Positions 1 to 7,018 of a stretch of 14,731 nucleotides of DNA are shown here, piece by piece. Origin of the DNA: an uncultured Lachnospiraceae bacterium (GTDB taxonomy: Bacteria > Bacillota > Clostridia > Lachnospirales > Lachnospiraceae). The notes under the pieces were generated by a model that was not told where the DNA came from, ran no database searches, and saw only the letters and a program-made list of their open reading frames with translations. The DNA is taken from contig CANQYH010000048.1 of NCBI GenBank assembly GCA_947628025.1, forward strand, positions 1 to 14,731. Direction: 5' to 3'. How positions within the stretch are numbered: position 1 is the first letter of the stretch; every line of letters begins with the position of its first letter. The position numbers were made by a program, and so were the translations under genes.

Positions 1-121
1 TGGGGATCGCGTCGTCCCCCTCTTTCGGCCTGTCCGGAGCGCCGTCGCCGCTGCCCAGGGCGTCCACCGCGATGGCGTCCCGGCCGCGGCGGTCCATGAT
101 GGACGTAAAATCGTATTTCAT
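1..121 (-). CDS. MalY/PatB-type aminotransferase (cystathionine beta-lyase family), N-terminal fragment
   Basis: Only the first 40 codons are in the window. The protein begins MKYDFTSIMDRRGRDAIAVD, which matches the usual N-terminus of PLP-dependent MalY/PatB C-S lyases (pattern 'YDFtxxxDRrgtxsxKwD'). Members of this family cleave cystathionine or cysteine to a keto acid, ammonia and a thiol or sulfide in the cytoplasm. The PLP lysine and the rest of the fold lie beyond the window edge. The ATG at 121-119 is preceded by GGGAGG (136-131) with 9 bases spacing, so the start is secure. An insert-like stretch rich in Gly, Asp and Pro (LGSGDGAPDRPKEGDD) sits where relatives usually have Lys-Trp-Asp, so the exact subfamily is uncertain. 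It has its own promoter and is separate from the operon to its right. Confidence 0.72.
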   Translation of the reverse strand, partial: MKYDFTSIMDRRGRDAIAVDALGSGDGAPDRPKEGDDAIP

Positions 122-196
122 AACGCCAAACCTCCCGCTGTGATCGATGCTGCTGTTTCCCGCTGTAAAATATTGTAAAAGATCCTCCGCCGATCC

Positions 197-208
197 GGTC
201 GATCGACC
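197..208. promoter_or_regulatory. 12-base perfect palindrome just downstream of the promoter (possible operator)
   Basis: GGTCGATCGACC is its own reverse complement and lies about 10-20 bases after the expected transcription start of the MalY/PatB-type gene. A partial further copy (CGACCC, 214-219) follows. Position and symmetry fit a dimeric repressor site or a short leader hairpin. No regulator is identified. Confidence 0.35.
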
Positions 209-225
209 TTTTTCGACCCGATTCT

Positions 226-254
226 ATTGTATTTCACCGGATTTGTTTTGTCAA
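226..254 (-). promoter_or_regulatory. Sigma-A promoter for the MalY/PatB-type gene
   Basis: On the minus strand TTGACA (254-249) and TACAAT (231-226) are separated by exactly 17 bases. Transcription would start near 219, giving a leader of roughly 100 bases before the ATG at 121. It lies immediately after the terminator hairpin of the upstream operon, so the aminotransferase gene is independently transcribed. Confidence 0.85.
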
Positions 255-270
255 TATTAAGTAAATGAGA

Positions 271-308
271 GAAAGCGGCGTCCCTGGCATCAGGTCCACG
301 CCGCTTTC
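271..308 (-). terminator. Hairpin terminator of the 325-6630 operon
   Basis: GAAAGCGGCGT (271-281) pairs perfectly over 11 bases with ACGCCGCTTTC (298-308). The loop itself contains a small CCTG/CAGG hairpin. On the minus strand the stem ends in TTTC and is followed by a moderately T-rich stretch (TCTCATTTACTTAAT). It lies 16 bases beyond the TAG at 327-325 that ends the frameshifted reading frame of the lipoprotein gene, which fits that TAG being the original gene end. Confidence 0.6.
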
Positions 309-324
309 CGCCGCCGAATCCTTT

Positions 325-507
325 CTACGAAACAAACCTCTCCCTATACTCGACGATCAGCCCGGTCTCCGGATCAAAAACGATATCTCCATAAAAACTG
401 ATACCGGCGCCCGTATTTCCATAACCGTCTTTATAGCCACGCTGAAATACCTCTTTAAAGGTATGGAAGTCATCCGAAAATACTATCTTCTCCTCGTCAC
501 TCTGCAG
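325..507 (-). pseudogene. Frameshifted C-terminal part of the upstream lipoprotein gene
   Basis: A 60-codon open stretch without a start codon runs from CTG at 507 to the TAG at 327-325. It is in the frame next to that of the lipoprotein gene ending at 483. The translation has ordinary protein composition (for example DDFHTFKEVFQRGYKDGYG and GDIVFDPETGLIVEY). It begins right where the upstream frame turns into an Arg-rich tail (CRVTRRR). Restoring one base near 508-510 would join ...EESAYD to LQSDEEKIVFS. The terminator hairpin follows 16 bases after this TAG. I infer a single-base deletion, or a sequencing error, in the last part of the gene. The alternative, a chance open frame, is less likely given the composition and the terminator position. 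Confidence 0.6.
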
Positions 508-1877
508 TCATATGCGCTTTCTTCTCCATTCTGATCGGTCAGCGTCAATGTGAAACTGGTTCCGGGCTCCAACTGGCTTTCTGAGACTACAACAGGCATT
601 TCAATCCTCGCATCTGTGATCTCATAATACGCGCCCCTGTTAAGCACCTGAGAACCATCCCAGACGATCCTCCATGTACAGTTCCTACCATCCCCCTCCC
701 GGAGCACCGTATCCAGCTTTCCATCCGGATACCGCATCGCCGCCTGATAAGGGGCCATGAAAAACTGACCGTATTTTTCCGGAGCAGCTTCCTCAATATT
801 GCTTCGAATCTTCGTGCCGTCCTCATCCAAAACAAGGGTCGTGCCATTTTTCAGACATACGACCGGACTAAAATTCGATTGATAGCTCATGCCGCTGTAC
901 GATATCCAATGGGGCTTATCCGTACCTCTGTACAGGTACCAAATAGAGTCCGACGTATCAGGCGCCGGCGTTATCATATAATACCCTTCCCGATTGTGCG
1001 GAATATACATTTCATCGGTCTTTGCGTCCGCCAGATCCACATTATCAAACAAACTCGACTGTAATTGCCCGTTACATACATATTCATATTGAGGAATCTT
1101 CGTATCTTTATAGTAGGATACCGTCGTGTGCAGAACACAGGCGGGATACTTCGCCGTATAAGAATCGCAGAACAGATCCAGACTGGGGCCTCCTATAATA
1201 AATTTGATCTGATCACGCAGTTCTTCATCCTCATATCCGCTCCAGACAGCCGGATCGCTCATCCACGACAAAAACGCTTTCATCTTCGGATCCGTTTCAT
1301 TCCACTCATCGTCCCCAAAGAAAGGGTTCAGGCGCTTCGTTATCGCAAACGCATCTTCCGAAAAATAATCCAGCAGATCCCCTCCGTCCGCGATCTCCGT
1401 TCGAATGATTTCTATCGGATCAATCGTTGTTTCCGCGCCGTCGGCTTTTAAGTATATATCGCCGGGCTCCCCGTATCTCCCATCCAGATCCACATAAAAC
1501 AGACGAAACACAGCGTCAGAATCGCCGGATATCACAGGATCGGGAGCCTGCGGCGTATACTTCACTCGTTTTCCATAATACTCGCTGACGTCCATTTGGG
1601 TCATATCGGAGGTGATCACAAACGCATCGGATCCCGCTTCTTTTTCTAAACTGCCGCTGTTATCTGACTTCTCGCCGGATCGGACCGGGGCCGTCGTCTG
1701 GACCGGGGCTGTCGTCTGGACCGGGGCCGTCGTTTCCGGCTCCGTTTTCAGCGCCTCCGTTTCCGTTTTTTCAGGGGACGGATCTTTCTGCGCTTCCTGA
1801 CTGCTCCGGTCAGACGAACAGGAAGCAAGCGCCAAAATAAGGCATACTGACAGCAATACAGATATCCTTTTCCTCAT
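483..1877 (-). CDS. Secreted lipoprotein of unknown function, C-terminus probably frameshifted
   Basis: The 464-residue product starts with a lipoprotein signal peptide: basic n-region MRKR, hydrophobic core, lipobox LASC with Cys20 as the lipidated residue. A low-complexity Ser/Thr/Glu/Pro linker follows (about 21-85) with three TTAPV(Q) repeats at 49-65, then a globular acidic, aromatic-rich region (about 90-455) that I do not recognise. It should sit on the outer face of the membrane. AAGGAGG (1893-1887) lies 9 bases before the ATG, inside the end of the preceding gene whose stop is 2 bases upstream, which suggests translational coupling. It is the last gene of the operon. The final residues CRVTRRR look like out-of-frame reading; see the fragment at 325-507. 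Confidence 0.8.
   Translation of the reverse strand: MRKRISVLLSVCLILALASCSSDRSSQEAQKDPSPEKTETEALKTEPETTAPVQTTAPVQTTAPVRSGEKSDNSGSLEKEAGSDAFVITSDMTQMDVSEYYGKRVKYTPQAPDPVISGDSDAVFRLFYVDLDGRYGEPGDIYLKADGAETTIDPIEIIRTEIADGGDLLDYFSEDAFAITKRLNPFFGDDEWNETDPKMKAFLSWMSDPAVWSGYEDEELRDQIKFIIGGPSLDLFCDSYTAKYPACVLHTTVSYYKDTKIPQYEYVCNGQLQSSLFDNVDLADAKTDEMYIPHNREGYYMITPAPDTSDSIWYLYRGTDKPHWISYSGMSYQSNFSPVVCLKNGTTLVLDEDGTKIRSNIEEAAPEKYGQFFMAPYQAAMRYPDGKLDTVLREGDGRNCTWRIVWDGSQVLNRGAYYEITDARIEMPVVVSESQLEPGTSFTLTLTDQNGEESAYDCRVTRRR
1683..1733. repeat. 18-base tandem repeat encoding the TTAPVQ linker
   Basis: The plus-strand unit GACCGGGGCCGTCGTCTG starts at 1683, 1701 and 1719. The second copy differs by one base and the third is cut short. 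The unit length is a multiple of three, so copy number changes lengthen or shorten the lipoprotein linker without shifting the frame. Confidence 0.85.
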
Positions 1878-1879
1878 GG

Positions 1880-2533
1880 TTAAAGGCCTCCTTTCTTTCG
1901 CAGGATCCGGTCAACGATCATCTCCTTTGACTCCTTTCTGCGCATTTTACTCGCCACCAGCGCGGTCACCAGCAAAACAGGGAAGACCACACCTTTTAAA
2001 GTGAAAGTAAGTGAATACGTTACCACCCCGCCGCGTCCTTCGGATGCCACATGATCACTATACATGATGAATTCGAAGAAAAACAGCAATATAATACAAA
2101 CCGTCATGACGTCTGACAGCACCGCGGCGACCCGTCCCATCGTTCCCTGGTAAATGATCAGGACGGCGGCAAGCGCTATCGCTAACAGAAACAATGCAGT
2201 CAAGATAGTTCCTATCAAAGGCGCCAATTCATCAAAAGCCGCTTCATCTGTCATCCCAAACGTAGCTGATGCCGAGCTGCCATAATAACTGCCGCTAAGT
2301 TTAAAAAACGCTTCATTCCGCATAAGCATCGCGATCCCTAAAGAAGCGATATGTACGATCGTCGCCGCCACCCATTTCACAGTCAGGTTACTCTTGGATT
2401 TTGACATAGGCTGATGCGCTGCCCCCGCCGTCTGCGGCGCAGGCGCTTCGCCTGCCGCTTTTATAGGACTGCCGCATTTATGACACCATTTGCTTCCCTC
2501 CGGTACCTGCGTTCCACACTTTTCACAAAACAT
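1880..2533 (-). CDS. Zinc-ribbon membrane protein with four predicted TM segments
   Basis: The 217-residue product begins with a zinc ribbon, Cys3-x2-Cys6 and Cys17-x2-Cys20 (MFCEKCGTQVP, WCHKCGSPI), then a short Ala/Pro linker. Hydrophobic segments follow near residues 52-71, 105-127, 136-157 and 177-195, and a basic tail. The ribbon would lie in the cytoplasm at the inner membrane face. This layout is common in Firmicutes, but I cannot assign a function. It starts 20 bases after the zinc-ribbon TPR gene and ends 2 bases before the lipoprotein gene, so all three are probably co-transcribed. The N-terminus closely resembles that of the neighbouring 619-residue protein (MICEKCGAQIPEDAVFCNFCG), so the two share a ribbon module. 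Confidence 0.8.
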   Translation of the reverse strand: MFCEKCGTQVPEGSKWCHKCGSPIKAAGEAPAPQTAGAAHQPMSKSKSNLTVKWVAATIVHIASLGIAMLMRNEAFFKLSGSYYGSSASATFGMTDEAAFDELAPLIGTILTALFLLAIALAAVLIIYQGTMGRVAAVLSDVMTVCIILLFFFEFIMYSDHVASEGRGGVVTYSLTFTLKGVVFPVLLVTALVASKMRRKESKEMIVDRILRKKGGL

Positions 2534-2553
2534 ATGCTGCCTCCTGTATTTTC

Positions 2554-4413
2554 TTATTCCGCTTTTTTAAAATTCGAGTCCGTAAAATAAAGCCACCCGT
2601 TGCTATAACTTCCATGATTCTTCACCGATATCTTCATGCTGTCCGCGCCGGACGTATCGATCACCAGGCTGATCGGAGCCGTATTCTCCGTTATCCCCTC
2701 CTGATGGAATACCACTTCATCATCCAGGTAAACCGTCAGCTCCTGATTCTTCCCGCCGCTCGCTTCCGTAGGAACAAACACCGTCGCCCTAAATTCCGTA
2801 TATTTTTTATCCAGCGCATAAAGCGCATATCCGTCGTAAGATCCGTCTATTTTGACGCAGCCGTCATACGTATTTCCCAGCCGGTCCTTGACTGTGCCGT
2901 CGTCCGTGTACCTATGGAATTCCTCTTTCGCCGCCAAATTTTTTAACGAGACGGGCCTTTTCTCCTCGACATCCTGACGTATTTCCGCCAGCGCTTCATC
3001 GCCGGGCATTTCTGCCTCATATTCGTCCAGAATCTGGAACGCCCGGTCCCAGTCGCCCGCGCCCACAACCTCGTCAACGGCTGCGCGTATAAACTCGATC
3101 TGCTCCCCGTGGACTTCCTGGCGTATCTCCGCCAATGCTTCGTCTCCGGGCAGGTCCGCCTCATATTCGTCCAGAATCTGGAACACCCGGTCCCAGTCGC
3201 CCGTGCCCACGACGTAATCAATGTCCGCCCGCATAGACTCGACCTGTTTTTCATGGATATAATCAAGAACCGCCGTCAGCTCCGCGCTATTCTTGCTCAG
3301 CCCATGAGCGACGCCGTCCGCCGCCGCGTCCCTGGCCTCGTCGAATTTTCCCTCGTCCGCAAGCTTCTGCGCTTCGGCGGCGACCGCCTCCGCGTAAGAC
3401 GTCTCTGTTTTAGTCTTGCCCTCTTCGGCCTGCGCGTTGCCCGGATCCGCTTTCAGCGCTTTCCCATACATTTTAAGCGCGTCCGGATAATTGCCGTCTG
3501 AACTATACGCCTCCGCTTTTTTCAGCCATGTTTCCGCCTCTTTCTGAGCGATCTCCGCCAGGCCGTTTACGGCAGCTTCCGCGTCCGGGTCGTATTCCAG
3601 CGCCTTTTTGTAATAAAAGGCCCCTCTTGAAAAATTATCCTCCGCGACCTTTTCCTCCGCCCGGGCGACGAAACCATCCACGATCTTTTCCACAGCGCTG
3701 GAAACGCCCTGCAGCGCCGTTTCATTGTCCGGATCGATCTCCAGAACCGCGTTGTTTTCCTCAAGAGCCAGCTCGTACGCCTCAAGCTGGACATATTCCT
3801 CCGCGGCTTCCAGATATCCGGCGATCTCTTCCATCTGCGCCATTTCTCCCAAAGCCGTTTTTATCGCGTCAGAAACCGCCGCAACTTTAAACTGCTCCAA
3901 CGTTCCCAACCGCCCAACCGCTTCGTCATACGAGATCGTCCCCGAGGAATACTCCTCTTCCGCTTTTTGTACCGCCGCCGTCAAACTCTCGACCTGCTTC
4001 TCTTTCAGAGCATCCGGTTCCATCTCTTCCGAAAAAACCGCATACGCCTCCTCAAAATCCTCTTTCGCCAGCGCCCTGCCGAACCTTGCTTTCGGACTGG
4101 TCCATCCCATATACGCGCCGGTTCCCACGCCTGCCGCCAAGAGGACAAGGACGGCGAAAACGATTGCCCGCTTCCCCCATTCCTTTTTCTTCAGCAGCAG
4201 CAAAGCCCGCCATGAAGACAGGACCGCCAAAACAGCGCTCCCGATTTCCCGGAGCTTCTCTCCTTTTACCGGCGGCGCGGCAGGCTCTTCGTCCGTCTGC
4301 GGCGCTGCTTTTTTCCCGGCGTCCTCCGGCGGCTCTTCGCCTATTTTATTGCCGCAGAAATTGCAGAAAACCGCGTCCTCGGGTATCTGCGCCCCACATT
4401 TTTCGCAAATCAT
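2554..4413 (-). CDS. Zinc-ribbon / single-TM / TPR-repeat protein with NPCBM-like C-terminal domain
   Basis: The 619-residue product has a zinc ribbon (Cys3, Cys6, Cys17, Cys20), an acidic Pro-rich linker, one TM helix (about 83-104) after KKKEWGKR, and a long Ala/Glu-rich helical region (about 110-485) with TPR-like units such as YPDALKMYGKALKADPGNAQAEEG. Inside it, residues about 387-482 are a near-perfect duplication of 48 residues. The end (about 489-619) is beta-rich and resembles NPCBM, a putative carbohydrate-binding fold. The positive residues before the TM helix predict ribbon inside and TPR/NPCBM outside. AGGAGG (4425-4420) lies 6 bases before the ATG. The genes on both sides are 19 and 20 bases away. 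I infer an envelope-associated binding or assembly protein; the ligand is unknown. Confidence 0.78.
   Translation of the reverse strand: MICEKCGAQIPEDAVFCNFCGNKIGEEPPEDAGKKAAPQTDEEPAAPPVKGEKLREIGSAVLAVLSSWRALLLLKKKEWGKRAIVFAVLVLLAAGVGTGAYMGWTSPKARFGRALAKEDFEEAYAVFSEEMEPDALKEKQVESLTAAVQKAEEEYSSGTISYDEAVGRLGTLEQFKVAAVSDAIKTALGEMAQMEEIAGYLEAAEEYVQLEAYELALEENNAVLEIDPDNETALQGVSSAVEKIVDGFVARAEEKVAEDNFSRGAFYYKKALEYDPDAEAAVNGLAEIAQKEAETWLKKAEAYSSDGNYPDALKMYGKALKADPGNAQAEEGKTKTETSYAEAVAAEAQKLADEGKFDEARDAAADGVAHGLSKNSAELTAVLDYIHEKQVESMRADIDYVVGTGDWDRVFQILDEYEADLPGDEALAEIRQEVHGEQIEFIRAAVDEVVGAGDWDRAFQILDEYEAEMPGDEALAEIRQDVEEKRPVSLKNLAAKEEFHRYTDDGTVKDRLGNTYDGCVKIDGSYDGYALYALDKKYTEFRATVFVPTEASGGKNQELTVYLDDEVVFHQEGITENTAPISLVIDTSGADSMKISVKNHGSYSNGWLYFTDSNFKKAE
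2968..3255. repeat. 144-base in-frame tandem duplication (48 residues) within the TPR gene
   Basis: The word ATTCGTCCAGAATCTGGAAC occurs at 3021 and again at 3165, a period of 144 bases, and similarity extends over the full unit. The encoded units share GDWDR(V/A)FQILDEYEA and PGDEALAEIRQ and differ at few positions. The high DNA identity, including at silent sites, points to recent duplication. Confidence 0.85.
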
Positions 4414-4432
4414 AATTTTCCTCCTGTAGATT

Positions 4433-5278
4433 TCAAGTTCCTATCCTTTTACGTCCGGTCAGATATTCCCTGTAATAGAGCCGCCAGATCTCCGGCTCCT
4501 GCAGAGACATCGCGATCCCCTCCGCATAGACGCCAAGATCGTCCAGCTGTCCAAATTCCTCCTTAGAAACCGCCCGATCCCAGCCGAGGATTCCGGCGGC
4601 GGACAGGGTCCGCTCTAACATACCGGCATTTTTAAAGCCGATCGCCGTTGAAATGAAATACAGTTTTCTCTCCCTGCGGGAACCGGTATCGTTCACTCCG
4701 AGAAAAGCCGGTTCGTAACCGTGACCGCAGACCGTGCGGATCCTGTCCTCCCGTCCGCTTCCCAATGTGCGCAAAAGAACGTTTTCCTTATCAAGAAAAC
4801 GATAGTATTTGAGCCCATTCCATCCGCCGCGGCCGTCAAATTCCGCGCCGATCTGCATCAAACCGCAGGAACCGCCCGGCCGGGCCCGCAGTTCCTCTTT
4901 TAAACGCTCCCTGTAACCGTCCCCGTTTTCAAGATGTCTGAAAAACGCAGCCAAAACCTCGTCCGTCTCTGAATCGGACATGCCGCCCGGCAGCCTGAAC
5001 ACGATCCGGTACAACGGAAATGGGCGCGATCCATTACAGGAAACGTCGCACAGCGCGATCCCCCTGATCCTTAAAAGATCCGCAAACACGGACTCCAGCA
5101 AAAAACGATAGGGTTCCGCACGGCGGAGCTCCTCCAAAAGAGCGCCGCAGTTTTTGCGGTAGACCCGCTTTTCGATCAGCCTGTCGCCGGACAGGATCAA
5201 ACCGATATATTCGAGACTGCCGTCGCCGGATCTGCCATATTTTTCAACCGCATCCCTGCAAAAATCCGCCGCGCTCAT
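4433..5278 (-). CDS. Unrecognised soluble protein, 281 residues
   Basis: I do not recognise this family. The product has no signal peptide or TM segment. It contains motifs such as GGWNGLKYYRFLDKENVLL, VCGHGYEPAFLGVNDTG and LYFISTAIGF, and it alternates helical and beta-rich stretches. The ATG at 5278 overlaps the upstream TGA (5277-5275) as ATGA, the usual sign of translational coupling. A longer frame from a TTG at 5341 would add an Arg-rich tail (MQRNRRRRKH) overlapping the upstream gene by 67 bases and lacks better ribosome-site support, so I chose the ATG. It sits between two TPR/NPCBM-like envelope genes, so it may act inside the cell with them. The domain assignment is left open. Confidence 0.7.
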   Translation of the reverse strand: MSAADFCRDAVEKYGRSGDGSLEYIGLILSGDRLIEKRVYRKNCGALLEELRRAEPYRFLLESVFADLLRIRGIALCDVSCNGSRPFPLYRIVFRLPGGMSDSETDEVLAAFFRHLENGDGYRERLKEELRARPGGSCGLMQIGAEFDGRGGWNGLKYYRFLDKENVLLRTLGSGREDRIRTVCGHGYEPAFLGVNDTGSRRERKLYFISTAIGFKNAGMLERTLSAAGILGWDRAVSKEEFGQLDDLGVYAEGIAMSLQEPEIWRLYYREYLTGRKRIGT

Positions 5279-6630
5279 CTCGTCAGGGTAAAGTCTGAAA
5301 GGATCAGATATATGCTTCCGTCTCCGTCTATTTCGCTGCAATAAATTTTTAACGTATTAAACAGCTTGACGTCGATGCTGATGGTTTCGCCGTAAGAGCT
5401 CTCCGTAAAGCGGCCGCTGTACAGTTCCGTTCCGTCGCCCTCGATCTTGACTACGGCCGTCTGCGAGCCCGAATTGCTGTCTACCGCGATGACGCCGGAA
5501 AGGTTCGTATACCGTCTTCCGAGCTTAAACTCCACGCTTCCCAGGGAATCCGAACTCCAGCCGTCGCCAGCCGTGGCCGCCAGTTCGTACGCGTTTTCTC
5601 CAATGTAAACTTTTTTATGTACGTCCGTCCGTTCTTCATCCAGCGGCACCCGCTCAAATTTATAACTGCTGATCTGTTCGAGATCCTCCAGATAAACCGG
5701 TTTTTCATTTTTCAGTCTGGCGATGGTCTCGTCAAATTCAGGAGCCTCCACCTCGCCTTTGGCTTTTTCCAGCACATCCGCCGCCGTCAGGTACTGGCCT
5801 TTTTCCCGGTATTCCTCCGCTTCCTCCAGTTTTTGCGTCACATAATCGCGGACGTAACCGTCGTATGCCTCGCTGATCTCCGTATCCCCGGCGTCATAAG
5901 TTTCCTTATAAGTATCCAAAGCCGCAAGCGCCTCCGTGTACTCTTCCCCGTCGGCCAGCGCGGCGGCCGTCGCAAGCGCCTCCTGCTTGTGCAGGGCCAG
6001 TATCTCTTCCTCAAACACGGACGTATCCTCGATGGAATGCCCCGCCGATTTCAGATAGGAGTACGCGCTCTCATAGTTTCCCTCGTCCGCATAACCGCGC
6101 GCGGTTTCCAGCGCAGCGTCGATATACTTTTGCTCCGCCGCCTTTGCCCGCCGGACCGCAGACGCATAATTGCAGTCAAGCTCCGATACCTGCCGGAAAC
6201 AGGATATGGCCTCGAGATATTCGCCGCCGTCCAGTGCCTCATTGCCCGCCGCGTACATCTCCCTGGAATCCTTTACCGTCTGGATCCGCGAATAAGCGAC
6301 GATTTCGTCCCCTGACAGTTCGTCCATATTCATCTGATCGATGGTCTCATAAATCTCCATGGCCTGTTCCAGTTCCATCGTCCCGGCGCCAAAACCGGCC
6401 GCCGCCTGTTCCAGCCTCTCGCGCATGGCGTCCGCGAGTTTTTCTTTTTCCTCCTCGCTGACATTCTTCCAGCCGGAATAAACTTCCAGCGCTTTCTCAT
6501 AATCTGCATTGTCCATATAATCGGTGATCTTCTCCACCTTGCTGCCGCAGCCGGTAATGCCTATACACGTAACCGCCACCGCGGACGCTACAGCCGCGTT
6601 TTTTATGTATTCGTCAATTCTCTTTTGCAC
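5275..6630 (-). CDS. TPR lipoprotein with NPCBM-like C-terminal domain
   Basis: Taking the GTG at 6630 gives 451 residues. AAAGGA (6645-6640) lies 9 bases upstream of it. This start places a lipoprotein signal at the N-terminus: VQKRIDEYIKN, a hydrophobic core, then GITGC with Cys28 lipidated. A GTG two codons earlier would sit only 3 bases from the ribosome site, and an ATG at 6741 would bury the signal peptide. Residues about 35-300 are TPR-like helices (GEYLEAISCFRQVSELD, GNYESAYSYLKSAG, KGQYLTAADVLEKAKG). The end (about 310-451) is beta-rich and NPCBM-like, introduced by KPVYLEDLEQ, which parallels RPVSLKNLAA at the same place in the 619-residue protein. This is probably the first gene of the operon. 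I infer an outer-face envelope protein. Confidence 0.8.
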   Translation of the reverse strand: MQKRIDEYIKNAAVASAVAVTCIGITGCGSKVEKITDYMDNADYEKALEVYSGWKNVSEEEKEKLADAMRERLEQAAAGFGAGTMELEQAMEIYETIDQMNMDELSGDEIVAYSRIQTVKDSREMYAAGNEALDGGEYLEAISCFRQVSELDCNYASAVRRAKAAEQKYIDAALETARGYADEGNYESAYSYLKSAGHSIEDTSVFEEEILALHKQEALATAAALADGEEYTEALAALDTYKETYDAGDTEISEAYDGYVRDYVTQKLEEAEEYREKGQYLTAADVLEKAKGEVEAPEFDETIARLKNEKPVYLEDLEQISSYKFERVPLDEERTDVHKKVYIGENAYELAATAGDGWSSDSLGSVEFKLGRRYTNLSGVIAVDSNSGSQTAVVKIEGDGTELYSGRFTESSYGETISIDVKLFNTLKIYCSEIDGDGSIYLILSDFTLTR

Positions 6631-7018
6631 TTTCACGATTCCTTTCCCAACGCTCTCTGTCTCGGCGTTATAAGCCGCACAGGGACTGCATGTCTGCCGA
6701 ACGTCCCTATTCTCCCAGTTTTTCCGTCCTGAACGAACCATCTTTCTTTCAAGGGAAAGACGCCGAAGTACAGCAAAAATACATTCGACGTCTTTCCCTG
6801 CCGCAGCCGGATGTCTTACATCCTCCGCAAAGCATGTTCATCTGCAGCGGCATATTTTTTTCTGAAAATGGAACGTACTTTCTCATGAATCATACACGGA
6901 TACCGGAAGGTACAGAGTTTCACCGCAGCCGAGCCGCGAGTCCCGGATATAAATGTAAAAACGGAACACGGCCCGGCCAGCATGAAGTTGATCCGTCATG
7001 TATCTTTATCGAACAGTC
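6631..7018 (-). other. 388-base intergenic region and probable long leader of the envelope operon
   Basis: No convincing gene or sigma-A promoter is visible. Two strong inverted repeats are. AGGGAAAGACG (6752-6762) pairs with CGTCTTTCCCT (6789-6799) over 11 bases, plus four more inner pairs after one mismatch. GGATGT (6809-6814) pairs with ACATCC (6818-6823). Neither is followed by a T run on either strand, so they do not look like simple terminators; they may be leader structures. Just after the stop at 7019 the minus strand has ACGGA...TCCGTTTTTAC (about 6996-6954), a weak terminator candidate. A 30-codon Cys-rich frame (6841-6749) overlaps both hairpins but has no ribosome site. Confidence 0.45.

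Noticed and set aside
1683..1733. CRISPR-like repeat array
   Set aside because: Units are directly adjacent without spacers and encode an in-frame protein linker.
3725..4429. Long plus-strand open frame (234 codons) opposite the zinc-ribbon TPR gene
   Set aside because: It is a Ser/Ala/Pro-rich mirror of a well-supported minus-strand gene, with no ribosome site and no recognisable motif.
5279..5341. TTG start at 5341 for the 281-residue protein
   Set aside because: It adds an Arg-rich tail overlapping the upstream gene by 67 bases. The ATG at 5278 gives a classic ATGA coupling.
5617..6315. Plus-strand open frame of 232 codons opposite the TPR lipoprotein gene
   Set aside because: Arg/Phe/Ile-rich composition typical of antisense reading. 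The minus-strand gene has a signal peptide, TPRs and operon context.
6631..6741. ATG at 6741 as the start of the TPR lipoprotein
   Set aside because: It would place the lipoprotein signal about 50 residues inside the protein. The GTG at 6630 has a ribosome site at the right distance.
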